Source: Cryptomeria japonica
Taxonomy: Eukaryota; Streptophyta; Pinopsida; Cupressales; Cupressaceae
Assembly (NCBI RefSeq): GCF_030272615.1
Contig: NC_081406.1
Span: 188,526,391-188,590,390, forward strand
Direction: 5' to 3'
Length of the DNA stretch: 64,000 bases
The notes under the pieces are model-generated. The model saw nothing but the letters and a program-made list of their open reading frames with translations. It searched no databases and was not told the origin of the DNA. Shown one piece after another: positions 23,987 to 34,296 of the stretch. A program made the translations under genes and the position numbers. Each line of letters starts with the position of its first letter. Positions within the stretch are counted from its first letter, which is position 1.

Positions 23987-24206
23987 CTCTTCTCTCCCTC
24001 TCTCCCTCCCTCTACCACTCCCTTCCCCCCATGTTCTCTCCCTCTCTCCCTCCCTCTCCCTCTCCCCTCTCCTCTCCCTCTCTCTCCCTCTCCCCTCTCC
24101 TCTCCCTCTCTCCCTCTCTCTCCCTCTCCCCTCTCCTCTCCTTCTCTCTCCCTTCCCCCCCTCTTCTCTCCCTCTCTCCCTCTCCCTTCCTCCATACCCC
24201 TTCCAT
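22521..24206 (+). repeat. 1.7-kb CT-rich polypyrimidine tract
   Basis: Almost pure C/T on the plus strand: (CT)n runs up to about 70 bp, interleaved with CCCTCTCC-type minisatellite units and a few GTCTCT variants near 23490-23650. The Ser/Leu/Pro ORFs (plus) and Arg/Glu/Gly ORFs (minus) through it are not genes. Homopurine-homopyrimidine mirror repeats of this size can form triplex DNA. It lies between the subterminal region and the transposase leader. Confidence 0.97.
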
Positions 24207-24404
24207 AACTTTTTAAAGGCTTTTTAGCACATACGCGGTACTTTTTACTCACAAGTCGAGAATACTGTTGGACTTGCCAACATTTTATGGCCTAGTAGCT
24301 CGTATGCGGTTATCAATGTAGCACGTACGCGGTTTATAGACATAGTTTTAGTTTCCCAAGAGCCTCAACGACCTCAAAAGAACTTTTTGAGGTTGTTGAA
24401 GGCC

Positions 24405-24672
24405 CCAATGGAACTATGTCTGCACTTCTATCACTGTTGTATACATAAAAGTAAGTGAATTGTTTGGTTTTTGCATGATTTCAAATGATTGAATTGTTGT
24501 TTTTATTAGTTTTTTGTTTTTGCATGGTTTCAAATGATTAAATTGTGATTGTTTAATAGTTTGATTCCAAAAAATAGTGATAAGATGCATACTTATGGTT
24601 ATTTATTTATTTTTGAACTTTTCTTTACATATATATGTAATATGATTCTATTTAGGTCAACCGATCTCAACC
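24405..24672 (+). promoter_or_regulatory. Transposase leader with probable 5'-UTR intron
   Basis: A probable intron runs 24451-24655: donor CATAAAA/GTAAGTGA, acceptor CTATTTAG/GTCAACC. It lies 17 nt before the ATG at 24673, whose context CAACCATGGG is favourable. The sequence TATGTCTGC(G/A)CTTCTAT...AAGTAAGTGAATT occurs both here (24415-24464) and before the CT tract (22622-22656), so the leader and donor were duplicated around the tract. Confidence 0.55.
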
Positions 24673-27644
24673 ATGGGAAAGAACAAGCTAGGAACGATGG
24701 AACAACGAGAGGCTCAAAAGGAAAGACAAAGGAAGCATATGAAGAAATTGCATGACATAAGAACAATGGGAGAAGAAGGTATGTCAACCTCAACATCTCA
24801 ATTCAATTTACCAAACGAATATAATGCACCTAATGCAATTGAAGAAGAAACATTTGATAGTTTACCATTTGAACCTAATGCAATTGAAGAAGAAACATTT
24901 GATAATTTATCGTTTGAACCTAATGCAATTGAAGAAGATACCGCATTGAATAATCAATTAAATGATGAACATATTACACCTTCTCTACTTGATGAATTGA
25001 ATGTACATAATGCACCGATGTTAACACCTCCTAGAATCATTCGTAGGAAACCAAAGTATCTAATTGACATTGATGAGAATATATTGAAGTCAATGCCCAA
25101 TAAAATGAATGAACGAACTTGTAGGAGAATGGTTAAAAGAATATGGAAAAACAATTTTAAAAACTTAAATCAAACCGCAAGATGTCAATTAATTGTTCAA
25201 ATGATTAAAAATTTGAATTTTAGAGAGACAATGAAAATTCTAGGCCTAAGATCATCTGAAAGTAACAATGAAAGAACTATTGTCAGAAATCTATTTGATG
25301 CATATCAATCTATTGGTTCAAAATCACGTAGTAAAGATTCTAATGCTACTTGACGTGTCATTACATCAACCATAATGAGCAAGAAAATTAAAAAAGATCA
25401 TTTGATAAGCAAAACAAGTAAGTCATTGAACGTTAGTAGTACAACATTAAGTAAAACATTAAAGAGGTGAGAACAAATAGAGGAACCTAACAATAATTCT
25501 CTTTGGGCATTCTTGAGTAGACTACCACGCAAAGACAAGGTTGTTGTAGATGCACTAAAAACATTAATTGAAAATTTTTGGCATGACAACACAAGAGTAT
25601 CACCCAACCAAAGAGATGTTGTTAGAAGGCGAATTGGGTCTAAAAATCATGAGCCACATGTGAAACACTATTTGGATATGACTCAAACTAAATTTTGTGA
25701 AAGATTACTTCAAAAGTTCCCTCAAATAAAAATTTCTCAAAGATTTTTTGAAATGGCAAAACCTTTTTATATTAAGATTAATCATGTACACACCACATGT
25801 TGTTGTAGGATGCATATTGAATTTTCCATGCATTATGATATTTTCCATCATATTTGTTCTACTTTGCACACTAACGATGTTTTGCAGGAATGTAATATAC
25901 AAGCACCTCCTAAGTCAGCAAGAGAATTTATTTCAAGTGTGTTATGTAATAGACATGATGGTTGCATTTATTATAAGATGCCTTGTTTGGAAGGTTCTTG
26001 TGCTATATGTGGTGGTTTGCAATGTTTACCAAGATGCATACATTTGGAGAGCACACATGAAATTGGTACGAAACTAGTTTCTTTTGGAAAATACAAGATA
26101 GTCACATATGGAGTTAAAGATGGAAAAGATTTGAAGAGATGTGAGCTAGTGAAAAATGATATATGTGTAGCTCAATTTATGAAAATGTTTCAAGAGAAAC
26201 TAGTTTATGAGTACATAATGCATACACATAGAGCTCAATGGTTAGATGAGCAATTCAAGTTGTGTAAGGACACATTTCCTCTTGGCACCATTGTCTCTAT
26301 CATTGATTTCATTGAAAATTATACTCTACAACCTCAAAATGAAGTGCAATCCATGTATTATCACTCTACACAAGTTTCTATTTTTGTACACATAGTATTC
26401 ATGCATGTAGATGATAGCACAGAGGAGGATAGAAAGGTTGTAAGAGAGTATCACTTCTACATAAGTGATGATTGTACTCATTAAACAGAGTTTGTACAAG
26501 GATGCTTTAAAGTTTTCTATGATAGTTTAAGGGAAAGGAACATACGATACAACCGACACTTAATATGGTCAGATAATTGCACCCCACAATTCAAGAATGC
26601 AAGGATGTTTTATTGGCTGGCAAGGATGCATGTGACAAGCGGTGTACAACATTTTTGGAATTTCACTGAGGCTGGACATGGTAAGGGAGAGCACGATGGT
26701 GTAGGAGCATGTGTGAAAAGAGCCCTAGCTAGGGAAGAATTGAAGTACGAAGGTGGTGCTAAGTTGGTAGATGCAGAAACAATTGTGCGATGGTGTAAGT
26801 CTACGATGGGTCCAAGTAATCTAGGTACGTCATTGGTTTGCAAATATTTTTGGTTGATTACTGAATCTAACATTGAAAACTATCTAGATTGTTGTACAGT
26901 TGCAGGATTGAGTGACATGCACTCATTTATGAGTTCAAATTCAAGTTCACTGGTAATTTATATGAGACAGATGGTATGTTTTTGCTCTTCATGCATGTAT
27001 TGTTTGTGGGAATAATGTGAATCAAAAGAGTGGGTTGACAAATGGTCTTGTAGATCGTTGGTTCCCATTGATTCATATCAAATTCCCAAAGCACTACAAT
27101 TGAGCCAGATGGAGACATTAGTGGATTTTGACCATGGATTCGACCTAGTGGATTTAGGTGATTTTTTGAGTTAATTTTTTTGCAAGTATTCTTTTTGGTT
27201 CATTTTGTTGTACATCATACTTTATTTTTGGTATTAATTAACACTTTATAAAATGCAGGTCATGTGTATGCAGTTGTTGCAGAAGAGAACAATGAAGAAG
27301 GAACAAATTACTATTTGTGTTATTGTGTTGAGCCTAAAAGAAAATTGACAACCACAATCATTGACGGAGAGGGTATTGAGTACCCAATAGGGTCTATTGT
27401 CATGACAAGAACATGGCTTCGGAGATACCCTATCAAGAATTTTGATGTTTGGTTGTTCAAGGACTTTGAAACACACAGACATATTCTTCATTTCTCTAAC
27501 CTTGTTGTTGCAACAAATATTCATTTGATGAAGTATCGTGGTAGACCTCATAACAAGATTTTATGGAAAGTTCATGAATCTGACCACGAGGCAATACTTG
27601 ACACAATACAGGTTAGAGCCGATCCTAAAGGCTCACTTGATTGA
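24673..27644 (+). pseudogene. DDE/D-type transposase gene, two coding exons, four stops
   Basis: Exon 1 (24673-27157) and exon 2 (27259-27644) join through a GT-AG intron (TTTAG/GTGATTT...AAATGCAG/GTCATG). The result is one frame of 957 codons, broken by TGA at 25351 and 25468 and TAA at 26482 and 27013. The N-terminus is polar, with three near-repeats of PNAIEEETFD. A basic, probably DNA-binding region follows (about residues 130-220). A Cys/His-rich stretch (about 375-460, with CIYYKMPCLEGSCAICGG) precedes a likely RNase-H-fold core: DFIENY (D545), WSDNCTPQFKN (D634), then TEAGHGKGEHDG (E666, E673, D675). A second Cys cluster (FCSSCMYC) and a C-terminal exon follow. The spacing and the SDN-QFK and HGKG-DG signatures look like a eukaryotic cut-and-paste transposase that acts at the inverted ends. 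The family is not recognised with certainty. The stops make this copy inactive. Confidence 0.8.
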
Positions 27645-28261
27645 TTCTACGGTTCAGAGTAGAATGATTTTGAGAATTTTGTATAAATCGTCGATAAATT
27701 GTTCTATATTCATTTTTTGTATATATAAATGCCCATGAGCTGATTTTTACATGTTTAGGGGCATAATTTTGTATATTTAAGTGGCAATGAGTTGATTTGT
27801 ACATATGTACATGCCAAATTTTGTATATTAAAATGGCGATGAGCTGAATCGCACATATTGTAATGCCAAATTTTGTATTAAAGCCCATGAGATGATTTGT
27901 ATATTAAAATGGCGATGAGCTGAGTCGCATATATTGTAATGCCAAATTTTGTATAAAAGCCCATGAGATTATTTGTAAGACAATTTTTTGTATAATCAAA
28001 TAGCCAAGAGCTGATTTGAATAATATGTGACAATGTTTTGTGCCTATTTTGTGTGTCAATGTTTTGTGACTATGTTTTGAGTATATGTGATGTGTCCCTA
28101 GTCAATCATGAGCATTCTTGATTCTTGTATAATCATAGATAATTATTTGAGTCATTATCGGGTCATAGGGGTGATAGATTGAGACTAGATACAATTTGAG
28201 CAAAAATTGTCATTGTTGTCAAAAAAATTGTCAAAAAAGTTGTCAAGCAACTTCTACATTG
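27645..28261. repeat. AT-rich 3' region with short repeats
   Basis: Downstream of the transposase stop, units with TTGTATA..., GCCAAATTTTG and CCCATGAG or GGCGATGAGCTGA recur (about 27730-28015), the clearest pair being 75-80 bp apart at about 27810 and 27865-27945. Likely 3' UTR or spacer; no gene seen. Confidence 0.6.
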
Positions 28262-30178
28262 CATCGGAAGGGTATGACTCTCGACATTCTGGTGCTTTGG
28301 GATGCATGACAGGGGCATGCCTAGCATAAAAATGCCCACCCGGACGTGCTCGCAACGTCGGTTTGTGCACACGAGGAACAAAATCAATTCTATCCAATCT
28401 TGCAACTTTTCCTTGCAAGCAACTGACGGTTTTTTGAGCAGGCGAAAAAATGCTACTAATTGAAAATGGCTCGGAGTCATCGAAAACCGAGATAGGCCAT
28501 TGTAGAGGAGCCTCATGCAACCCTACAGGATCAAACAGATCGATCATATGAGTCATGGATTGGAAGAAACAGTCCGTCAAATTTTGACAATTTTTTGGAC
28601 TCGGGGCACTTGAGAGATCTCACCAGTAGGGTATGACTCTCGATGTTCTGGTGCTTTGGAATACATGATAGGTACATGCCTAGTGTAAAAATGCCCACCC
28701 GGACGCACTCGCGATGTCGGTTTGTGTACACGAGGAATAGAATCAATTCTAGCCAATCTTGCAACTTTTCCTTACAAGTAACTGACGGTTTTTTGAGCAG
28801 GCGAAAAAATGCTACTAATTGAAAATGGCTTCGAGTCGTCAAAAACTAAGATAGGCCATTGTAGACGAGCCTCACATGACCCAACAGGATCAAAAAGATT
28901 GACCGTATGTGTCGTGGATTGGAAGAAACAGTCTATCAAATTTTGACAATTTTTTGGACTCAGGGCACTTGAGAGATCTCACTAGTAGGGTATGACTCTC
29001 GACGTTCTGGTGCTTTGGGATGCATGAAAAATGCATGCCTAGTGTAAACATGCCCACCCGGACGTGCTCGCGATGTCGGTTTGTGCACACAGGGAACATA
29101 ATCAATTCTAGCCAATCTTGCAACTTTTCCTTGCAAGCAATTGACGGTTTTTTGAGCAGGCGTAAAAATGCTACTAATTAAAAATGGCTTCGAGTCATCG
29201 AAAACTGAGATAGGCAATTGTAGATGAGCCTCACATGACCCCACGAGATCAAACAGATTGACTGTATGAGTCGTGGATTGGAAGAAATAGTCCGTCAAAT
29301 TTTGATAATTTTTTGGACTCAGGGCACTTGAGAGATCTCACCGGTAGGGTATGGCTCTTGACATTCTGGTGCTTTGGGATGCATGACAGGGGCATGCCTA
29401 GCGTAAACATGCCCACCTAGATGTGCTCACGACGTCAGTTTGTGTACACAAGGAACAAAATCAATTCTAGCCAATCTTGCAACTTTTCCTTGCAAGCAAT
29501 TGACGGTTTTTTGAGCAGGCGAAAAAATGCTACTAATTGAAAATGGCTTGGAGTTGTCAAAAACTGAGATAGGCCATTGTAGACGAGCCTCACGTGACCC
29601 TACGGGATCAAACAGATCGACCGTATGTGTCATGGATTGGAAGAAATAGTTCATCAAATTTTGACAATTTTTTGGACTCAGGGCACTTGAGAGATCTCAC
29701 CGGTTGGGTATGACTCTTGACGTTCTGGTGCTTTGGGATGCACAATAGGTGCATGCCTAGTGTAAACATGCCCACCCGGATGCGCTCGTGACGTAGGTTT
29801 GTGCACACGAGGAACATAATCAATTCTAGCCAATCTTGGAACTTTTCCTTGCAAGCAATTGATGGTTTTTTGAGCAGGCAAAAAAATGCTACTAATTGAA
29901 AATGGATTTTATTCATCAAAAACCAAGATATGCCATTGTAAACGAGCCTCACGCAACCCCACGGGATCAAATAGATCAACCGTATGTGTCGTGGATTGGA
30001 AGAAACAATCCGTCAAATTTTGACAATTTTTTGGACTCAGAGCACTTGAGAGATCTCACTGGTAGGGTATGACTCTCGACGTTCTTGTGCTTTAGGATGC
30101 ACGACAGGGGCATGCCTAGCATAAACATGCCCACCTGAACGTGCTCGCGATGTTGGTTTGTGCACACGAGGAATAAAA
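28262..30178. repeat. Satellite, exact 359-bp period, five units plus a partial
   Basis: GGGTATG marks unit starts at 28270, 28629, 28988, 29347, 29706 and 30065: five spacings of exactly 359 bp with no net indel. The last unit stops near 30178. Units differ by scattered substitutions. On the minus strand each unit is open for over 100 codons in two overlapping frames (for example SPAQKTVNCLQGKVARLARI and RARPGGHVYARHAP). Since 359 is not a multiple of three, no frame runs through the array. It lies downstream of the minus-strand gene ending at 30719 and may derive from one of its exons. Confidence 0.95.
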
Positions 30179-30718
30179 TTTGACCATTGCGAGCGTGAGG
30201 GTGCTCTCGTACCAAACACATTGTTGTTTAAATTCATATTTTCGTTTTTTGTTGTTTATATTCATATTGTTAATTACATATGCAAATATTCATTTAAATT
30301 TATAAAAGGGCAGCCACCAAATACAACGAATACACAATAATGAACTAAATACAAAGAGTTTTGTACGGTTAATTCAACATTTTAGAAATTTTATCAAATC
30401 ATATTCCACGATTGCAATGCTTTATATCATATATATTTTGTTGTTTATATTCATATTGTTGATTACATATACAAATATTCATTTAAATTTATAAAAGGAC
30501 AACCACAAAATACAATGAATAAAAAATAATGAACTCATTACACATTTATTTGGATCGAATATCGATATTTATATATATAAAAAAAGGCATGTCTGCCAAG
30601 TCAATACAAGTATTACAAAAATGTGGCATATGCCATGTCCAAATCGATATACAATAAAAATGTAGAATATATCTACATGTATTGGTCATTCTATGACCAA
30701 AACTAACACTATATGATC
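30179..30718. repeat. AT-rich spacer with a duplicated segment of about 95 bp
   Basis: TTGTTTATATTCATATTGTT...AAATTTATAAAAGG occurs at about 30251-30343 and again at about 30440-30533, about 190 bp apart, with few differences. Otherwise no gene seen; the 3' UTR of the minus-strand gene probably ends here. Confidence 0.65.
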
Positions 30719-33355
30719 CTAAACTTCTGGTGGATCATCAAAATCAAGCCTCTTTGGCGTAGTACACGACTCTATAGATGGCTGCAAAACCACAATTCAA
30801 AAGCCAAGTTAGAATTCTTTTGTAGAAAATAGTTCATAATTGACATCATAACTATGCATTTAACTTTAATTCCTTTGCAATTGAAATGTAGATTACCTCA
30901 TCGGCTGATCCAAGAGCTAATGTCTTCGCTCTCCTAACCTTGTCACTCTTAGGAGTTTTCTTGAAGACATACTTAAATGGATCCATGTTATGGCCGTACT
31001 ACGAAGGAGTCTATTGTAGATTAAATGTACAATTAATACAATGTACTAACATAAGTATATCAAAAACACTTAAAAGCTATAATATAGAGAACAATGACGT
31101 ACCTGTGCCTCAGATGCTTCTCCAATGGACTGAGGATGGCTCACCATCGATGTAGAAATGGTCGCTATTACCTATACAAAAAATGTACAAAGATTAAATA
31201 CAATTAATATAATGATAAGTATTGAAGGTTGAAAACAATTAATTTTACATATCAAACAAAAGTGTACCGGATCCTGATATGCTTCTCCAGTGCAAGGAGG
31301 AGGGTTCTCCATTGACGAAATAGGTATGGATATTTGTTGTATGAAAAAAATATAAGATTATAATATATCACAAGTTCACTTGTACGCGTGCATATAATCA
31401 TGAAATCAAGAAAATAAAGTAGAGATACATACCTCCGCCCTCTCTTGATTCGCGGGCGAATCAGGTGCATTCAACATATCCACAAAGCTCAATGGCCACT
31501 GTACATGTAAAATAGACAAAAAACACTAATCAATCTACAAACCCCAACTAATACTTGATTTCAACATTTTCAAACAATTGTACAACTAAAAATGTGTTCA
31601 ATTACCTTCTTCACATGTTTTGGCATCTTCAAGATATTCTTTTTCTTCGGACGAGCCCTAGATGCGGAGGGGGTGCCCTTAAAATAGAAAATTAACATGA
31701 GATATTAGTACAGATAATAAATTAAACATAATTTTAAAAATCTAAAATGAAATGACTTGCATATTCCATCAAAACAATACATAAAAAGAGATGTACAAAA
31801 TATGATACTGTATAGCCTTGTAGACCAAAATCAATCATTGACAGTGTGATGTCATCAATCTAGGACATTTCGTCCCCTGTCAACAGCTACAAACCAGAAA
31901 TTGGACCAAGCATTAAAGATAGTTAGTATATCTTGTATTTTTTTGAATTCAAAGTGTACTATTCTATTTTAACATGTTACAAAATTTATACCTCAGGCGT
32001 CGAAGTTGCAGTTGTGGTAACCAGGGGAGGTGTATGGGATAGCGCTGCTACATCCTAAAATGCATATTATTTGTCTCAATTTAAATCGATGTATAAATGA
32101 AAATTCATTAATGTAATTACAAAATTAAAGTGACTGATAAATAAAATGTTATGAATTCAAATCAGCACACCTGTGTCTATGGCTCATGGGCAAACACCAT
32201 GTCCATCAACTCATCTGTCAGTGTGACATCCTCAACCGTGTGAGCCTGACATCTACAACCACAAATCGTGCATAGATGATATGAGTATCCATCTGCACCG
32301 GCTGCATCATCTATCCCCAAGCATATCCCCGAGCAACTAACACAGATATGCTCGAAGGGCTCTCTGTCGCCCTCTAACGGCTCATCATCTAATACAATAA
32401 GGTGTGCTAATGATGTCCCATGCTGGATGATGGCACCAGTCAATGTTGTGGCCACCTGAAGAGTCTGTAGCTCCATTGACTCTTTCAACTCTAATGGGAC
32501 AACCTGATGCACCTTGGGTTTGGGTGCTAGGAAGGGGCGACTCTCCGCGGCTAATCGCCTACAAGCTCCAGGTCTATCTTGGGCAGAGCCACCACCTCTA
32601 CCATGAAACTCTCTCATGTCAAAATAATTTGGGCGCACATTGAGCACAAACTCACAATATATTTTTCTCAAAAAATATAATGGCACCTCATAATTATTAC
32701 AAGGTGGATCGTCAAAGACCATCCACCACCTTTGCCAAAAATGATTCTTCATCTACACATTGGTACACCAATGTATGGGAAACCTCTTTGCATTAGGAGG
32801 TAATGACTGACCAGTTTTGGGGTCAACAAAAAGGGCACATATTTGTTGTTCAGAAATATTTTTGTTTTTAACTCCATCGTATGATAGCCCATTGGCATAG
32901 AATTGATGACACCTATCCCTAAAGCTTCCCCATTTGGTAATTTCAGTGGAAACAGCTATGGAACCACTAGCTAATGTTTCTAAGCTAGTGGTGAGGGATT
33001 GATGATGGTCAAGTTCAAAAGTTTTCAATTTTACAATCAGTCTATTGATTTTGGATGTATTTTGCCCTAATTGATTAATTAATTCTTCCTGTGTTTCAGT
33101 TGTGCGGTCAAAAGGAGGAATTGGGGGTTGTTCTTCTGTGTTTTTAGGAGGTGCATTTGGTTGTTCTTGTGGGTTTTCAGGAGGTGCATTTGGTTGTTCT
33201 TGTTCAAGATTAGAAGAATCTAGTTTTTGAGACAAAAAATGAAAAAACCTAGTCAAAATTAATGAAATTAAATTCAAAATGTAAAACATATTGCATAAAC
33301 TAGAAAGAAAGACCAAAAAAAACAAAACTAAGCTTGATCCATAGCCCGAGGACAA
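30719..33355 (-). pseudogene. Second transposon gene, nine coding exons, four in-frame TAG
   Basis: Minus-strand exons are about 33355-32171, 32054-31992, 31886-31809, 31677-31606, 31498-31433, 31306-31268, 31171-31103, 31010-30897 and 30781-30719. All introns are GT-AG. The eight downstream exons are all multiples of three (63, 78, 72, 66, 39, 69, 114, 63 nt), and every junction keeps the same frame to a final stop after LDFDDPPEV. Internal stops are all TAG: 32753, 32177, and one each in the 78- and 114-nt exons. The protein has a Pro/Gln-rich N-part, then a WWMVFDDPP...VPLYFLRKIYCEF region. A Cys-rich segment follows (CVSCSGIC...CTICGCRCQAH), then acidic and Pro/Ser linkers with basic ARPKKKNILK and KYVFKKTPK patches. 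The true start is unresolved, since the frame opens without a clear ATG. It resembles accessory genes of large plant transposons in position only; function unknown. Confidence 0.7.
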
Positions 33356-33470
33356 AGTTCGTACCCTGTTCGCGGTTTAGCTTAAAAAATGGGAAAAAAA
33401 GAAAGTAAAAAATGTGCTTTTCAGGTAAATGAGGACCCAGTTTTTTTTAAAAACTTTTTTCATCAGGCAC

Positions 33471-33672
33471 CGCGTACGCGGTTTTACTAGGATTATTAGC
33501 GCATACGTGCTCATTTTCCTATAAGCAGCGCGTATGCGCTAATTTTCCTAGGCGTAGCGCCTACGCGCTCAGTTTCCTAAGCTTAGCGCGTACACACTAC
33601 CTTTTCTAGGCTCGGGAAGAACAAACCTAAGCGCGTACACAAGAATTTGAAATTTTAAAACCGCGTATGCAC
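33471..33672. promoter_or_regulatory. Right subterminal motif cluster
   Basis: Seven variants of (A)GCGCGTACGCG lie within about 200 bp: CCGCGTACGCGG (33470), GCGCATACGTGC (33499), GCGCGTATGCGCT (33528), GCGCCTACGCGCT (33557), GCGCGTACACAC (33586), GCGCGTACAC (33631) and CCGCGTATGCAC (33661). The same motif occurs near the left end. Many variants differ by C/T, as expected from CpG decay. Probable transposase-binding sites, and also just upstream of the minus-strand gene. Confidence 0.7.
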
Positions 33673-33701
33673 TGCCTGTTTTTCCAAGTTTTTTTTGGGT
33701 G

Positions 33702-33740
33702 GTGTCCACTTTTCTGACCACCATCTTTGTGCACACACCC
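33702..33740 (-). repeat. Right terminal inverted repeat
   Basis: GTGTCCACTTTTCTGACCACC...GCACACACCC pairs with the left end (21460-21508) with few mismatches plus one gap, and is followed by TGAG. Confidence 0.85.
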
Positions 33741-34296
33741 TGAGATAAAATTAGTTGATTCCATGCACATTCCTGTTATTTGCTCAAGATTTTTAATAGA
33801 AAAAACCTATTCAATGCAACTAAACTTCTTTCCTCAAGATTTGCTTTGGAGTTTTAATTTTAGAGAAAATGATTTATTCAATTCAATTGCATTTCTTTCT
33901 TTTTTGAGATTTCTCAAGTTATCTCAAATTTAGAAAAAGAAATATCTCAAGTTGATTTCTTTTCTCAATTTAATTCCTTTTTTTGTAAATTAATTCTTTT
34001 TTTAAAAAAATCAATTCCTTTTGTAAATTAATGGCAAATTTATTTATTAATTAAATATGTTAGGATATTTAATTAGATAAATATGATAATTGATTAAAAT
34101 GATTTACTTGGAATGATTAATTAATTAAATAAACATTTAATTAATATGGAATGATTTATTTGCCATGTGACATTGATGATTTAGGAATTAATTAATTAGG
34201 AGCTCAAGATTGATTTAATTGCCTTTGGTTAGGACCTTGGTGATGTAGTCGAGATTAGGGGCCCATGGTTTAGGTGACCATTTTTAGGGTATTACA

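Larger units (their letters stand above)
21460..33740 (+). mobile_element. 12.28-kb DNA transposon, inverted ends, TGAG duplication
   Basis: The left end GGGTAAGTGCACAAAGATGG and the inverted right end (GGGTGTGTGCACAAAGATGG on the minus strand) define the termini. The matching continues to GTGGACAC at 21508 and 33702. Flanking TGAG (21456-21459, 33741-33744) is the simplest 4-bp target duplication. It carries a transposase gene (24673-27644, plus), a second gene (30719-33355, minus), subterminal GCGTACGC motifs, a CT-rich tract and a 359-bp satellite. GGG...CCC ends with a 4-bp duplication fit no common plant superfamily: hAT gives 8 bp, Mutator 8-11, PIF/Harbinger 3 and CACTA 3. Sola-type elements are known for 4 bp, but I cannot confirm that class by eye. 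Confidence 0.85.
20832..34296. mobile_element. Solo LTR (about 1.18 kb) split by a DNA transposon
   Basis: It starts TGTGTGTGAAAAGTGG and ends TTTTTAGGGTATTACA, flanked by perfect 5-bp GATAG duplications (20827-20831, 34297-34301). Removing the inner transposon and one TGAG leaves 20832-21459 plus 33745-34296, 1180 bp with no coding capacity. TG...CA ends and a 5-bp duplication identify an LTR-retrotransposon solo LTR made by LTR-LTR recombination. Its tail resembles the end of the LTR at 50887-51925 (ACCATTTTTAGG), so it is probably Gypsy-like. Near the break the LTR itself had a 29-bp tandem repeat (GAGATAAAATTAG... at 21428 and 33742). Confidence 0.88.

Noticed and set aside
22647-24227. 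Long Ser/Leu/Pro-rich ORF (526 codons) and Arg/Glu/Gly-rich ORFs on the other strand
   Set aside because: They are translations of the CT-rich tract, open in several frames at once with no motif.
28262-30178. CRISPR-like array
   Set aside because: The units are contiguous 359-bp copies without short repeats and variable spacers, and the context is a plant nuclear genome.
28163-30237. Series of 60-120-codon minus-strand ORFs as separate genes
   Set aside because: They are the same 359-bp satellite unit read repeatedly in shifting frames; kept as a repeat with a note on its open frames.
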